Origin: Mycobacteriales bacterium
GTDB taxonomy: Bacteria > Actinomycetota > Actinomycetes > BP-191
DNA length: 64,000 bases
Assembly (NCBI GenBank): GCA_035714365.1
Contig: DASTMB010000084.1
Span: forward strand, 1-64,000
Reading direction: 5' to 3'
Shown: piece after piece, positions 27,714 through 36,561 of the stretch
Position numbering within the stretch: position 1 is the first letter of the stretch
Layout: each line of letters opens with the position of its first letter
Notes under the pieces: generated by a model
Database searches by the model: none
What the model was told of the DNA's origin: nothing
What the model saw: only the letters and a program-made list of their open reading frames with translations
Program-made: the position numbers and the translations under genes

Positions 27714-29630
27714 GTGTTGTCCCGGTTTCGGGAGTCGGACGACGGTTCCGTCGCCGTGCTCGCCGCCGTGACGATCCCGGTCGTGCTGCTCTGCGTGGCG
27801 CTCGCCACCGCGGCCATCGTCTGGTCGTCCAGCGAGCACGAGACGCAACGCGCCGCCGACACCGCCGCGGTCCGCGCCGCGTCGACGGCGTTCCTCGGGA
27901 CGGACTTCCCGTACCAGCAGCTCCCCGGCCTGACGACGCCGCTCACCTACCCGGACGTCGAGGCGATCGCGGCGCTCGCGCACCTCACGCCGCCCGTCGA
28001 CGCGAGCGAGTGCGGGACCGTCGGGCTGCCGCGCGTGGGCGTGCCGTCGATCGACCCGAACGCCGTCGTCCCCACGCTGCCCGCCCCGGTGCCGTCGACC
28101 AGCCCGCTGCCGACGACCGACCCGGTGACGGCGCCGGACACCGTGACCCTGCCGGCGAGCTGCCCGGCGGTGGCGCCGTTCGCGCCGGAGGTCGCGCTGA
28201 CCGCCGCCGACGAGAGCGGCACCGCCGCGTGCGCGGCCGCGAGCGCCGCGATGACCGACGAGGTGGCGCCGTACGCGAACCGGTTCCACGACGGCACCGG
28301 CGACCCGCTGCCGACCTGCACCGACGGCCGCATCCGCGTGAAGCTCGCCACCGGCAGCCCGCTCGTCGGGTTCGGGCAGACCGTCGCCGACGCGGCGACC
28401 GGCCAGCTCCAGACCCGGGTGGTGCCGGAGTACCCGAGCGTGGCGGAGGCGCTGGCGGCGTTCGGCATCCGGCTGGACACGTCGTTGCCGAGCCTGATCT
28501 GCCCGGAGATCAGCGTCGACGTCGACCAGCCGGTGCGCGAGCCGGTGTTCGACCGCGCCAGCGTCCCCAACGGCCGCGCCACCGCCCGCCGCATCGTCAA
28601 GAACGCCGTCGTCGTGCCGGTGTACGAGGGCGACGCGATCGTGGCCGCGACCGACGGCGCCGTGCACGCCAGCGCGGCCGGTGGCGGCGTCGACATGGCC
28701 ACGACGAGCGGCACCACCGTGACGATCCCGCCGCGCAACCTCAACGCCACCCTGCTCGACGGCCAGCGCGAGCTGCTCGGGCTGCTGGACGAGGTCGACG
28801 CGGTCGCCGACGCCGCGCTGCGCGCCGAGAACGTCACCGTCGACCACCTCAACGGCACCTACTCCGGCGTCAGCCCCACGCTGCCGCAGCCCCCGCCCGC
28901 GCCGGGGACGGCGCCGTTGGAGACGCTGCGGCTCACCAAGTGCCTGCGCGACACGCTCGCGCAGATCTACGACCCGCCGTCCGGCGACGCGCCGACGACC
29001 GATGAGGTGCTGGCCGCCGCCGCCGCCTCCGGCGAGCCGGTGATCGCCGTGCAGGTCGGCACGGTCCGCGCCGACTGCACCGAGCCCGGGGCGATCCGGG
29101 TGCGGCGGCACCGGGTCGCGACGGCCCCGACGCCGACGCTCACCGACGAGTGCGTCCGGGCGGCCACGACGCCGCAGTACAACCCGCTCACCGGCCTGTA
29201 CGAGGTGCCGTTCTTCGACGCGACGCCCGTGCTGGTGCAGGACGTGGGGAGCAAGAACTACGAGGCCGTGCCGGTGCACGCGTCGCAGGCGTCGGGCGCG
29301 TTCCGCGGCGGCCTGGTCCGCGACCGCGACCACGACCGGTACGACCCCGACGTCCGCCAGCCCACCCCGACGCCGATCTGCAACGCCACGCTCCCGACCG
29401 GCTCGACCGCCTGCGGCATCCTCAGCGTCAGCCCGTCGCCGCTGCCGACCGCGACCGTCGTCGTCTCCACGCCGCCGCCGGTGTCGCCCACGCCCACGCC
29501 GTCGCCGCTCGTCACCGTGACGGTGCCGGTCACGCTGCCGGTGGCGACGCCGACCCCGACGCTCACCACGTCGCCGCTGCCCACCGTCACGGTCTCGCCC
29601 ATCTGCATCGGTCTGGGGTGCCCGAAGTGA
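27714..29630 (+). CDS. TadG-like Flp pilus/secretion system membrane protein
   Basis: A 638-residue protein anchored by one N-terminal membrane helix (residues ~13-35, VAVLAAVTIPVVLLCVALATAAIVW) followed by ETQRAADTAAVRAAST, the typical TadG/TadE-like pseudopilin-type start. The large extracytoplasmic part has many Pro/Thr/Val stretches, several cysteines and a C-terminal tail of PTPTPSP-type repeats. I chose GTG 27714 because GGGGAGG lies six bases upstream; an ATG at 27687 is possible but has no good site. It is the first gene of an eight-gene operon in which nearly all genes overlap. Confidence 0.82.
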   Translation: MLSRFRESDDGSVAVLAAVTIPVVLLCVALATAAIVWSSSEHETQRAADTAAVRAASTAFLGTDFPYQQLPGLTTPLTYPDVEAIAALAHLTPPVDASECGTVGLPRVGVPSIDPNAVVPTLPAPVPSTSPLPTTDPVTAPDTVTLPASCPAVAPFAPEVALTAADESGTAACAAASAAMTDEVAPYANRFHDGTGDPLPTCTDGRIRVKLATGSPLVGFGQTVADAATGQLQTRVVPEYPSVAEALAAFGIRLDTSLPSLICPEISVDVDQPVREPVFDRASVPNGRATARRIVKNAVVVPVYEGDAIVAATDGAVHASAAGGGVDMATTSGTTVTIPPRNLNATLLDGQRELLGLLDEVDAVADAALRAENVTVDHLNGTYSGVSPTLPQPPPAPGTAPLETLRLTKCLRDTLAQIYDPPSGDAPTTDEVLAAAAASGEPVIAVQVGTVRADCTEPGAIRVRRHRVATAPTPTLTDECVRAATTPQYNPLTGLYEVPFFDATPVLVQDVGSKNYEAVPVHASQASGAFRGGLVRDRDHDRYDPDVRQPTPTPICNATLPTGSTACGILSVSPSPLPTATVVVSTPPPVSPTPTPSPLVTVTVPVTLPVATPTPTLTTSPLPTVTVSPICIGLGCPK

Positions 29631-30088
29631 GGCGCGATGACAGCGGGGCCACGGCGGTCGAGTTCGCGCTCGTCGTGCCGATCTTCTTCGGGCTCGTCGC
29701 GATCACGGGGTACTTCGCCTGGCTGGTGTTCGCGAGCTCGCAGGTCGAACGCGCCGCCCAGCGGGCCGCGCGCTACGCCGCCGTGCCGACCACCGAGGGG
29801 ACGTACACGTTCGACCAGTGCGACGTCGTCGCGGAGGTCAACGACGAGCTGTCGGCGTTCACGGTCGCGCCGTCGTCGGTCGAGGTGCGCGACGCGAGCG
29901 GCGCGCTGGCGACCGTCGCCACCTGCCCCGGCGGCGCCGCCCCGGCCCGCCCGCGCGGCTACGTCCGGGTGCGCGTCGTGCACCGGCTGGACAACCCGTT
30001 CACCGACCTCCTGAAGCTGCTGCTCGGCGGCAACAACGCCGCCACCGTGAGCGGCAGCGGCGAGGCCCGCGTCGAGGACCCCCTGTGA
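29627..30088 (+). CDS. TadE-family pseudopilin-like protein
   Basis: A 153-residue protein. After RRDDSGATAVEFALVVP, the standard TadE start (GxxxVEFA), comes a membrane helix (IFFGLVAITGYFAWLVFASSQ) and an extracytoplasmic domain with two cysteines. TadE-type proteins are minor pseudopilins of Flp/Tad systems. GTG 29627 overlaps the TadG stop (GTGA). It is followed directly by a second TadE-like gene, also through a GTGA overlap. Confidence 0.88.
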   Translation: MRRDDSGATAVEFALVVPIFFGLVAITGYFAWLVFASSQVERAAQRAARYAAVPTTEGTYTFDQCDVVAEVNDELSAFTVAPSSVEVRDASGALATVATCPGGAAPARPRGYVRVRVVHRLDNPFTDLLKLLLGGNNAATVSGSGEARVEDPL

Positions 30089-30633
30089 GATCACCCCACG
30101 ACGCCACTCGCTGCGCTCGCGCCGCCGCGGGGACCCCGATCCGCGGGGGGCACGACGACCGCGGGATCGCGGCGCTGGAGCTCGGCATCTTCCTGTCGCT
30201 GCTCATGCTGCTGGCGTTCGGCGCGCTGCCTCTCTACGCGCTGCTGCGGTCGTACCAGCGGGTGTCGAAGGCGAGCACCGCGACGCTGCGGTACGCGACC
30301 GCCGTCGACTCCAACGCCCACCGCACCGGCGGCGTGCTGACCCGCAAGCCGTCGTACGACGAGGTCGCGGCGTTCGCGCACGACGCCGCCAACGACCCGT
30401 CGCTCGAGGTGGCGGTGACCGTCTGCCAGGGCGGCACCTGCGCCGCCGCGACCGGCGCGTCGCCGATCCCCGCGAGCGCCGGCGACACCGTCACCGTGAC
30501 CATCCGCCAGCACGTCGACATGAGCGTCCTGGGCAGCGTCGCGAACGCGATCGCGTCGCTCAGCGGCGCCGGCAAGGTCTTCCCGGACAACGACGTCACG
30601 GTCACCTCGACCGCGACCGCCAGAGAAGAGTGA
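30085..30633 (+). CDS. Second TadE-like pseudopilin protein
   Basis: A 182-residue TadE-like protein with IAALELGIFLSLLMLLAFGALPLYALL as the hydrophobic signal/anchor, preceded by an unusually long 30-residue N-terminal leader rich in Arg and Ala. The extracytoplasmic domain contains a cysteine pair (VTVCQGGTCAAAT). The leader is encoded by a palindrome-rich stretch (ACTCGCTGCGCTCG), so the true start may be further downstream, although no better start codon lies before the hydrophobic segment. GTGA overlap with the first tadE. Confidence 0.82.
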   Translation: MRSPHDATRCARAAAGTPIRGGHDDRGIAALELGIFLSLLMLLAFGALPLYALLRSYQRVSKASTATLRYATAVDSNAHRTGGVLTRKPSYDEVAAFAHDAANDPSLEVAVTVCQGGTCAAATGASPIPASAGDTVTVTIRQHVDMSVLGSVANAIASLSGAGKVFPDNDVTVTSTATAREE

Positions 30634-30646
30634 GAGGTACGACGAC

Positions 30647-31309
30647 ATGAAGAGCCGCAACAACCTCGTGATCGCCGTAGGCGTCGTGCTGGCGCTGCTC
30701 GGCGCGGGCTTCGCGGTCGCGTACCTGCGCGGGACCGAGGCGGACGCGCGCGCCACCGCGTCGGTCGTCGTCGCGACCGCCGCCGTCCCCGCGGGCACGC
30801 CCGCCGCCAACGCGAAGCTGGTGGTGAAGGCGGTCGACGTCTCCGCCGTCCCGCCGAACGCCGTCACCAACCTGGCGGCGCTGACCGGACAGGTGTCGCT
30901 GGTCGCGCTGGCGCAGAACCAGGTCGTGACGCCGGCGATGTTCGGCGTGCGCGGCGCGGCGGCGAGCGGCGGCGTGGTGCTGCCGCCGGGCAAGAAGGGC
31001 ATCGGCGTCGAGCTCGGCTTCGCGCCCGGCGCGCTGCGCTACGTCGTGCCGACCAACCGCATCGACGTCTACGCCTCCCGCAAGACCGGCGACACCGTCC
31101 GCACCGAGGTGCTGCTGCGCGACGTGCAGGTCATCGCCACCACGCCGGGCACCGGCACCGGCGAGGCGACCGCCGTCCAGTCCGGCCCCGGCACCCTCGA
31201 CTTCCTGCTCGCCGTCGACGAGGCGCAGGCGTTGAAGATCGTCAACGCGCAGGCGTCGCAGTGGTCGCTCTACTTCACCCTCGCCGGGGCGCGAAAGGCG
31301 GGGGCGTGA
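30647..31309 (+). CDS. CpaB/RcpC-like SAF-domain protein
   Basis: A 220-residue protein with one N-terminal membrane helix (LVIAVGVVLALLGAGFAVAYL) and a SAF domain (VVVATAAVPAGTPAANAKLVVKAVDV), followed by the CpaB C-terminal strands (GIGVELGFAPGALRYVVPTNRIDVYA). CpaB/RcpC proteins sit at the envelope of Tad secretion machines, where the SAF domain may contact glycan. ATG 30647 follows GAGAGGTAC. It ends in a GTGA overlap with cpaE. Confidence 0.87.
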   Translation: MKSRNNLVIAVGVVLALLGAGFAVAYLRGTEADARATASVVVATAAVPAGTPAANAKLVVKAVDVSAVPPNAVTNLAALTGQVSLVALAQNQVVTPAMFGVRGAAASGGVVLPPGKKGIGVELGFAPGALRYVVPTNRIDVYASRKTGDTVRTEVLLRDVQVIATTPGTGTGEATAVQSGPGTLDFLLAVDEAQALKIVNAQASQWSLYFTLAGARKAGA

Positions 31310-32592
31310 CCGACCAGCTCACCGTCGTCGTCCTCGACCGGAGCGACGCGCTGATCAAGGGCCTCGCCAAGGCGGTGGCCGCGCTGCCGGACGAGCCGGA
31401 CGTGCAGGTGTTCGACCGCCCGGCCGAGGTGGACGCGGCGTTCGCGGCCGGCCCGGTCGACGTCCTCGTCGTCGGGCCGAGCGAGCTCACCGCCGCCGGC
31501 ATGCGCCGGGTCGCGAAGCTGCACGCCGAGCATCCGGAGACCGTCGTCGTCGTGGCCGGCAAGGTGGCCGAGCTGCCGTCGCCGATGCTGCTCGTCAAGG
31601 CCGGCGCCGCCGAGATCATCCGGCTGCCCGCCGGGCCCGCGACGATCCGCAAGGCGCTGGAGTCGGCGACCGCGCAGGCGCGGGGGCGCCACGTCGAGGT
31701 CGTCGTGGAGCGCGCGGTCGAGGTCACCGCGGCGCCCGAGCCGGAGCCGGAGCAGCCGGTGCAGCGCGAGCCGGCCGTCACCATCACCGTCGCCAGCGCG
31801 ACGGGCGGCTGCGGCAAGACGTTCCTCGCGTCGAACCTCGCGTACCTGCTCGCGCGCACCGGCAAGCGGGTGGCGATGGTCGACCTCGACCTCCAGTTCG
31901 GCGAGGTCGTGTCGATGCTCCAGCTCCGGCCGGCGTTCACGATCGTCGACGTCGACCCCGACCAGGAGGGGTCGCTCGAGGCGTGCATGACGCCGCACAA
32001 GGGCGGCTTCGACGTCCTCGCCGCGCCGCGCGACCCGATCGCCGCCGACGGGCTGACACCCGAGCGCATCGCGGAGATCCTGCTCGCGATCCGGCAGCGG
32101 TACGACTACCTGATCATCGACACGCCGCCGTCGCTCAACGAGGTCGTGCTCAGCTCGTTCGACATCTCCGAGCACCTCATCGTGCTGGCCACGCTGGACG
32201 TGCCGAGCGTCAACAACATGCGGGTGTTCCTCTCCACGCTCGACCGGCTGAAGATCCCCACCGAGGGCATCCACCTCGTCCTCAACAAGGCCGAGAAGGG
32301 CGTCGGCCTGGCCGGCTCCGACGTGGAGGCGCTGCTCGGCCGGCCGTGGGACCTGGTGCTGCCGTACGACCGCGAGGTCTCCCGCGCGGTCAACCTCGGC
32401 CTCCCGGTCACCGAGGCCGCCCCCGGCACCGAGGTCAGCCGCCGGCTCGTCCGCGGCCTGTCCGCGGTCGTCCCCGGCGCCGCCGTCGTGCCCGCCATCC
32501 CGGAGCAGCGCAACGGCCTCGTCGCGCGCCTGCTCGGCAGCCTCGCGCCCCGCCGCGCCGTCGCGGCCGTCGCCCAGGAGGAGAAGTCGTGA
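31306..32592 (+). CDS. CpaE/TadZ-like pilus assembly ATPase
   Basis: A 428-residue protein. The N-terminal ~120 residues form an atypical receiver domain (LTVVVLDRSDALIKGLAKAV ... VDVLVVGPSELTAAG). The C-terminal two thirds is a MinD/ParA-type ATPase with the Walker A region ATGGCGKTFLASNLA at residues ~167-181, VAMVDLDLQFGEV and YLIIDTPPSLNEV. CpaE/TadZ places Tad secretion systems at specific cell sites. Unlike the paralogue at 9239-10510 it keeps the Walker A lysine. Coupled by GTGA overlaps to cpaB and cpaF. Confidence 0.91.
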   Translation: MTDQLTVVVLDRSDALIKGLAKAVAALPDEPDVQVFDRPAEVDAAFAAGPVDVLVVGPSELTAAGMRRVAKLHAEHPETVVVVAGKVAELPSPMLLVKAGAAEIIRLPAGPATIRKALESATAQARGRHVEVVVERAVEVTAAPEPEPEQPVQREPAVTITVASATGGCGKTFLASNLAYLLARTGKRVAMVDLDLQFGEVVSMLQLRPAFTIVDVDPDQEGSLEACMTPHKGGFDVLAAPRDPIAADGLTPERIAEILLAIRQRYDYLIIDTPPSLNEVVLSSFDISEHLIVLATLDVPSVNNMRVFLSTLDRLKIPTEGIHLVLNKAEKGVGLAGSDVEALLGRPWDLVLPYDREVSRAVNLGLPVTEAAPGTEVSRRLVRGLSAVVPGAAVVPAIPEQRNGLVARLLGSLAPRRAVAAVAQEEKS

Positions 32593-34022
32593 AGCTCTCG
32601 GAGCGTCTCGCCGAGCTGGAGAAGCAGCAGCCGGTCAAGGCCGCGCCCCCGCAGCAGCGGCGGCGTTCGGGCGCCGCGACGACGCCGCAACGCCGCTCCG
32701 AGCGCCGCCCCGCCGCGGTCGCGGCGGCGAAGCCGGCGACCGACTGGGAGAGCGCCAAGCGCACCGTCCGCGACCTCGTCATCGCCGACCTCGGCCCGCG
32801 CCTCGCCTCCGTCGAGGACATCGACGCCGAGGTCGGCAAGGTCATGGAGGCCGCGCTCGCCAAGGGCGCGGTCAAGCTGCCCGGCGGCGACCGCAAGCGG
32901 TTCGTCGCCGAGGTCGCGAGCGACATCCTCGGCTACGGCCCGCTCGACCCGTTGCTCAAGGACCCGTCGATCGACGAGATCATGTGCAACGGCTTCGACG
33001 ACATCTACGTCGAGCGCCGCGGCCGGATCGAGCGCACCGACGCGCGGTTCGCCGACGAGACCCATTTCCGCCAGGTCATCGAGAAGATCGTGTCCGCGAT
33101 CGGCCGCCGGGTGGACGAGGGGTCGCCGATGGTCGACGCGCGGCTGCCCGACGGCTCCCGCGTCAACGCGATCCTGCCGCCGCTCGCGATCCACGGGCCG
33201 GTGATGACGATCCGCAAGTTCGCGGAACGCCCGTTCACCGTCATGGACCTCATCGCCAACAACACGCTCTCCGCCGACGTCGCGGTCTTCCTCGAGGCGT
33301 GCGTGCGGGCGAAGCTGAACATCCTCATCTCCGGCGGCACCGGCTCCGGCAAGACCACGATGCTCAACGTCGTCAGCTCGTTCGTGCCGGAGACCGAGCG
33401 GGTCATCACCATCGAGGACGCGGCCGAGCTCCAGATGCAGCAGCCGCACGTCATCACGCTGGAGTCGCGGCCGCCGAACGCCGAGGGCCGCGGCGCGGTG
33501 ACGATCCGCGACCTGGTGCGCAACGCGTTGCGGATGCGCCCCGACCGCATCGTCGTCGGCGAGGTCCGCGGCGCCGAGGCGCTGGACATGCTCCAGGCGA
33601 TGAACACCGGCCACGAGGGCTCGTTGACGACCGTCCACGCCAACTCCCCGCGCGACGTCGTGTCGCGGCTGGAGACGATGGTGCTGATGGCCGGCTTCGA
33701 CCTGCCGGTCCGCGCGATCCGCGAGCAGGTCGCGAGCGCCGTCGACCTCATCGTGCACACCGAGCGCCTCACCGACGGCTCGCGCCGGCTCATCGCGGTC
33801 ACCGAGGTGCAGGGCACCGAGGGCGACGTCGTGACGTTGCAGGACCTGTTCGCCTACGAGCCGGGGCCGCCCGGCGCGGAGGGCACGGGCGCCATGCGCC
33901 CGACCGGCCTGCGGCCGCGCAAGCTCGACCAGCTCTCCCGCAGCGGCGTCGACCTGCCGCCGCGGCTGTTCGCGCGGGTCACGCCGGCCGCCGCGCCGGC
34001 GCGGCCGGGGAGGAGGGGCTGA
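32589..34022 (+). CDS. cpaF: CpaF/TadA secretion ATPase
   Basis: A 477-residue hexameric type II/IV secretion ATPase that powers the Tad system. After a basic, Gln/Arg-rich N-terminus, the N-terminal domain includes DILGYGPLDPLLKDPSIDEIM. Walker A GGTGSGKTTML is at ~247-257; the Asp box (ERVITIEDAAEL), the Walker B region (DRIVVGEVRGAEALD) and the His box (GHEGSLTTVHANSP) follow. All family residues appear intact. GTG start overlaps cpaE; the stop overlaps tadB. Confidence 0.95.
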   Translation: MKLSERLAELEKQQPVKAAPPQQRRRSGAATTPQRRSERRPAAVAAAKPATDWESAKRTVRDLVIADLGPRLASVEDIDAEVGKVMEAALAKGAVKLPGGDRKRFVAEVASDILGYGPLDPLLKDPSIDEIMCNGFDDIYVERRGRIERTDARFADETHFRQVIEKIVSAIGRRVDEGSPMVDARLPDGSRVNAILPPLAIHGPVMTIRKFAERPFTVMDLIANNTLSADVAVFLEACVRAKLNILISGGTGSGKTTMLNVVSSFVPETERVITIEDAAELQMQQPHVITLESRPPNAEGRGAVTIRDLVRNALRMRPDRIVVGEVRGAEALDMLQAMNTGHEGSLTTVHANSPRDVVSRLETMVLMAGFDLPVRAIREQVASAVDLIVHTERLTDGSRRLIAVTEVQGTEGDVVTLQDLFAYEPGPPGAEGTGAMRPTGLRPRKLDQLSRSGVDLPPRLFARVTPAAAPARPGRRG

Positions 34023-34969
34023 TGGGCTGGCTCGCGCCGGTGCTGCTCGTGCTCGCGGGCGGGGCGTTCGTGGCGTACGGCGTCCTCGCCGGGCGCACCG
34101 CGCACCGCCGCCGCCTCGCCGAGCTGCTCGACCTCCAGCTCTCGACCGACGGCACGGCCACGCCCGCGACCGTCAGCCTCTACGAGAAGGTCGCGCGCTG
34201 GACCGAGACCCGCACGCAGAAGCTGCCGTGGACCGAGCGGCAGACCGTCCGCCTGGAACGCGCCCGCATCGCGCTGCGCCCGCACGAGTTCCTGCTGCTC
34301 TGGGTCGGCGTCGGCGCCGGGTGCGCGCTGCTCGGCGTGGTGCTGCTCGGCCTCTCCGGGCTGGTGGTCCTCGGCACCCTCGGCGCGCTCGCGCCGCCCG
34401 CCGTCGTCGCGCAGCGCACCCGCTCGTGGCGGCGGCGCTTCGAGGCGCAGCTCCCCGACGTGCTCGACCTCGCCGCCTCGTCCATGGAGGCCGGCCACTC
34501 GCTGCTCACGGCGTTGCAGCTCGTCGCCGAGGACGCCGACGAGCCGGTCGGCACCGAGCTGCAACGCGTGCTCGCCGAGACGCAGGTGGGCCGGCCGCTG
34601 CTCGACGCGCTCGACGCCATGGCCCTGCGCCTCGGCTGCCCCGACTTCACCTGGACCGTCGAGGGCGTCCGCATCCAGCTCGAGGTCGGCGGCCGGCTGG
34701 CCGAGATGCTGCGGACGCTGGCGTCGTTCATGCGCGCCCGCGAGGAGGTCCGCCGCGAGCTCCGCGCGCTCGTCGCCGAGGGGAAGATGTCCGCCTACGT
34801 CCTCGGCGCGCTGCCGGTGCTGATGTTCCTGTTCATGAAGTTCGCCGCGCCCGCGTACATCGCGACGCTGTGGACCACCGGCGCCGGGCGCGTGCTGCTC
34901 GTGGTCGCCGTCTGCCTCCTCGGCGGCGCCGCCGCCGTCATGGCCCGCATCGTCAGGCTGGAGTTCTGA
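34022..34969 (+). CDS. TadB-like inner-membrane platform protein
   Basis: A 315-residue membrane protein with GspF/T2SSF architecture. An N-terminal helix (LAPVLLVLAGGAFVAYGVLAG) is followed by two helices around residues 90-130, the cytoplasmic T2SSF domain (FEAQLPDVLDLAASSMEAGHSLLTAL ... GRPLLDALDAMALRLG) and two C-terminal helices (LGALPVLMFLFMKF, LLVVAVCLLGGAAAVM). It would form the platform complex with TadC. ATG overlaps the cpaF stop. Confidence 0.92.
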   Translation: MGWLAPVLLVLAGGAFVAYGVLAGRTAHRRRLAELLDLQLSTDGTATPATVSLYEKVARWTETRTQKLPWTERQTVRLERARIALRPHEFLLLWVGVGAGCALLGVVLLGLSGLVVLGTLGALAPPAVVAQRTRSWRRRFEAQLPDVLDLAASSMEAGHSLLTALQLVAEDADEPVGTELQRVLAETQVGRPLLDALDAMALRLGCPDFTWTVEGVRIQLEVGGRLAEMLRTLASFMRAREEVRRELRALVAEGKMSAYVLGALPVLMFLFMKFAAPAYIATLWTTGAGRVLLVVAVCLLGGAAAVMARIVRLEF

Positions 34970-35895
34970 TGCTCGCGCTGGTCGCGCTGCTGCTCGGCGG
35001 CGGCATCTTCTGCCTCTCGGTCGGCGTGCTGCGTTCCGCCGGGGCCGGCGGTGCCGCCACGCCGTCGGTGCTGTTCCTCCGCGACGAGGCCGAGGGGGAG
35101 GTGGACGAGTTCCGCGCGCGGCTGCGCGCCCCGCTGTCCGAACGCCTCGCCACCGGCGTCGGCGCCCAGCTCGCCGACGCGATGAAGCGGCTCACGCCGT
35201 CGTCGATCCGTTCCGAGCTGGACCGGCGGCTGCTGCTCGCCGGCCTCGAGGGCCGGCTCGACCCCACCCTCGTCTACCTGGGCAAGGCCGTCTTCGCCGG
35301 GGTGTTCGGGCTGGTCTTCGCCGCGCTGCCGTCGGTCGCCGGGCTGCCGTCGGTGTTCGCGCTGCCGGGGCTCGTGCTCGGCGTGCTGTTCGGCTTCATG
35401 GCGCCCGACCTGCTGCTGTCGACCCGCGCCGACGCGCGGCAGGCGACGATCCGCCGCGCGCTGCCCGAGGCGCTCGACCTCATGGCCATCTCGGTGCAGG
35501 CCGGCGTCGGCCTCGAGCAGGCCGTGTCGATCGTCACCGAACGCCTCCCCGGCGCGCTCGGCGAGGAGCTGGCGCGGTTCCTCCACGAGGTCCGCCTCGG
35601 CGTCTCCCGCCGCGAGGCGCTGGTGTCGTTGCGCGAACGCACCTCGTGCCCCGAGCTGTCGACGTTCGTGCTGTCGCTGCTCCAGGCCGACGCGCTGGGC
35701 ATCGCGATCGGCGAGGTGCTCAAGACGCAGGCGGCGGAGATCCGCGCCAAGCGCCGCCAGCTCGCCCGCGAACGCGCCGCCAAGGCGCCGGTGCGGCTGC
35801 TGTTCCCGCTGATCTTCGGCATCCTGCCGGCGCTGTTCGTCGTCATCCTCGGCCCGGCCGGCATCCAGATCAGCGGCGCGTTCTCCGGGCGGTAG
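34969..35895 (+). CDS. TadC-like inner-membrane platform protein
   Basis: A 308-residue partner of TadB with the same T2SSF domain (ALPEALDLMAISVQAGVGLEQAVSIV ... LGVSRREALVSLRERT). Hydrophobic segments are at the N-terminus, in the middle (FAGVFGLVFAALPSVAGLPSVF) and at the C-terminus (LFPLIFGILPALFVVILGP). Last gene of the operon; the stop is followed at once by a small stem-loop. No prepilin, prepilin peptidase (TadV) or secretin gene follows. Confidence 0.92.
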   Translation: MLALVALLLGGGIFCLSVGVLRSAGAGGAATPSVLFLRDEAEGEVDEFRARLRAPLSERLATGVGAQLADAMKRLTPSSIRSELDRRLLLAGLEGRLDPTLVYLGKAVFAGVFGLVFAALPSVAGLPSVFALPGLVLGVLFGFMAPDLLLSTRADARQATIRRALPEALDLMAISVQAGVGLEQAVSIVTERLPGALGEELARFLHEVRLGVSRREALVSLRERTSCPELSTFVLSLLQADALGIAIGEVLKTQAAEIRAKRRQLARERAAKAPVRLLFPLIFGILPALFVVILGPAGIQISGAFSGR

Positions 35896-35910
35896 GCCGC
35901 GTCACGCGGC
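35896..35910 (+). terminator. Stem-loop after the tad operon
   Basis: GCCGCG-TCA-CGCGGC is a perfect 6-bp stem directly after the tadC stop. It lacks a T-tract, so it is a weak or Rho-assisted terminator candidate only. Confidence 0.35.
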
Positions 35911-35925
35911 GGGTGGTCGTCCGTA

Positions 35926-35951
35926 CTGGTCTGACGGAGGCGTCGGACCAG
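35926..35951. promoter_or_regulatory. Inverted repeat in the hicAB promoter region
   Basis: CTGGTCTGAC and GTCGGACCAG, separated by GGAGGC, form a 10+10 inverted repeat with one mismatch, ending 10 bp before the hicA start. HicAB modules are usually autoregulated through such repeats, so an operator is plausible. Confidence 0.5.
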
Positions 35952-35961
35952 GGGAGGCCGG

Positions 35962-36186
35962 GTGGCGCGGCAGCCGTTGCCGAAGGTGCTCAACCAGAAG
36001 TCGGCCAAACGGCTGCTCATGGAGCACGGCTGGACGCCGCGAGCCGGCGGGCGGCACGCTCTGCTCATGGAGAAGGAGGGTCACGCGCCGGTGGCGCTGT
36101 CGCACCATGGCGGGAAGGACTACGGAGCCGGTCTGCGCAGGCTCGTGCTGAAGCAGGCTGGGCTGCTGGACGGGGAGGGGGAGTGA
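35962..36186 (+). CDS. hicA: HicA-like mRNA interferase toxin
   Basis: A 74-residue HicA/YcfA-family protein, a double-stranded RNA-binding-fold toxin that cleaves mRNA. The pattern [20 protein letters not shown] places the catalytic histidine at residue 32, and [22 protein letters not shown] is the usual C-terminal part. GTG start after GGGGAGGCCGG. Its stop overlaps the hicB start (TGATG). At least eight codons end in A or T (AAA, CGA, GCT, GGT, CAT, GGA), more than in adjacent genes, consistent with acquisition by transfer. Confidence 0.85.
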   Translation: MARQPLPKVLNQKSAKRLLMEHGWTPRAGGRHALLMEKEGHAPVALSHHGGKDYGAGLRRLVLKQAGLLDGEGE

Positions 36187-36503
36187 TGCCGGATCGGCCG
36201 GAGCAGGCGCTCGTCCTCGGTCTGGACGTGTTCCAGGACGACGACGGCAGCTTCGTCGCCCACGTGCGCGAGTGGCCCGGCTGCATCGCGTCCGGCCACA
36301 CGTTCGAGGAGCTCGTCGACAACGTCCGGGAGACCGTCGCCGAGTACGCCGTGGCGATGGGCCTGCCGCGACCGGAGCACGTGGACACCGACGACGTGCC
36401 GCCGCCGTTGGCCGACGTGGTGCTGCTCCGCCGCCCGGCGGTCGAGGTGCGGCCGGAGGCGATGAGCAACGAGCACATGAAGGTGCTGGTCCGCGAGGCG
36501 TAG
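36186..36503 (+). CDS. hicB: HicB-like antitoxin
   Basis: A 105-residue HicB-family protein. The degraded RNase H-like antitoxin fold is shown by [37 protein letters not shown], in which HicB binds and blocks HicA. The C-terminal ~40 residues ([21 protein letters not shown]...) show no obvious helix-turn-helix or ribbon-helix-helix, so this antitoxin may lack the DNA-binding domain of larger HicB proteins. ATG overlaps the hicA stop, the usual toxin-first order. Confidence 0.85.
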   Translation: MPDRPEQALVLGLDVFQDDDGSFVAHVREWPGCIASGHTFEELVDNVRETVAEYAVAMGLPRPEHVDTDDVPPPLADVVLLRRPAVEVRPEAMSNEHMKVLVREA

Positions 36504-36530
36504 CCGGGCATACGCGGTTCCGGGGAAGCG

Positions 36531-36561
36531 TTGGACCCTCCGTACGCGGCTCTGGCACACT
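36531..36561 (+). promoter_or_regulatory. Putative rpmE promoter
   Basis: TTGGAC (36531-36536) and CACACT (36556-36561) with 19-bp spacing lie 68 bp before the rpmE start, in the gap after hicB. A plausible but imperfect housekeeping promoter, judged by eye. Confidence 0.35.
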
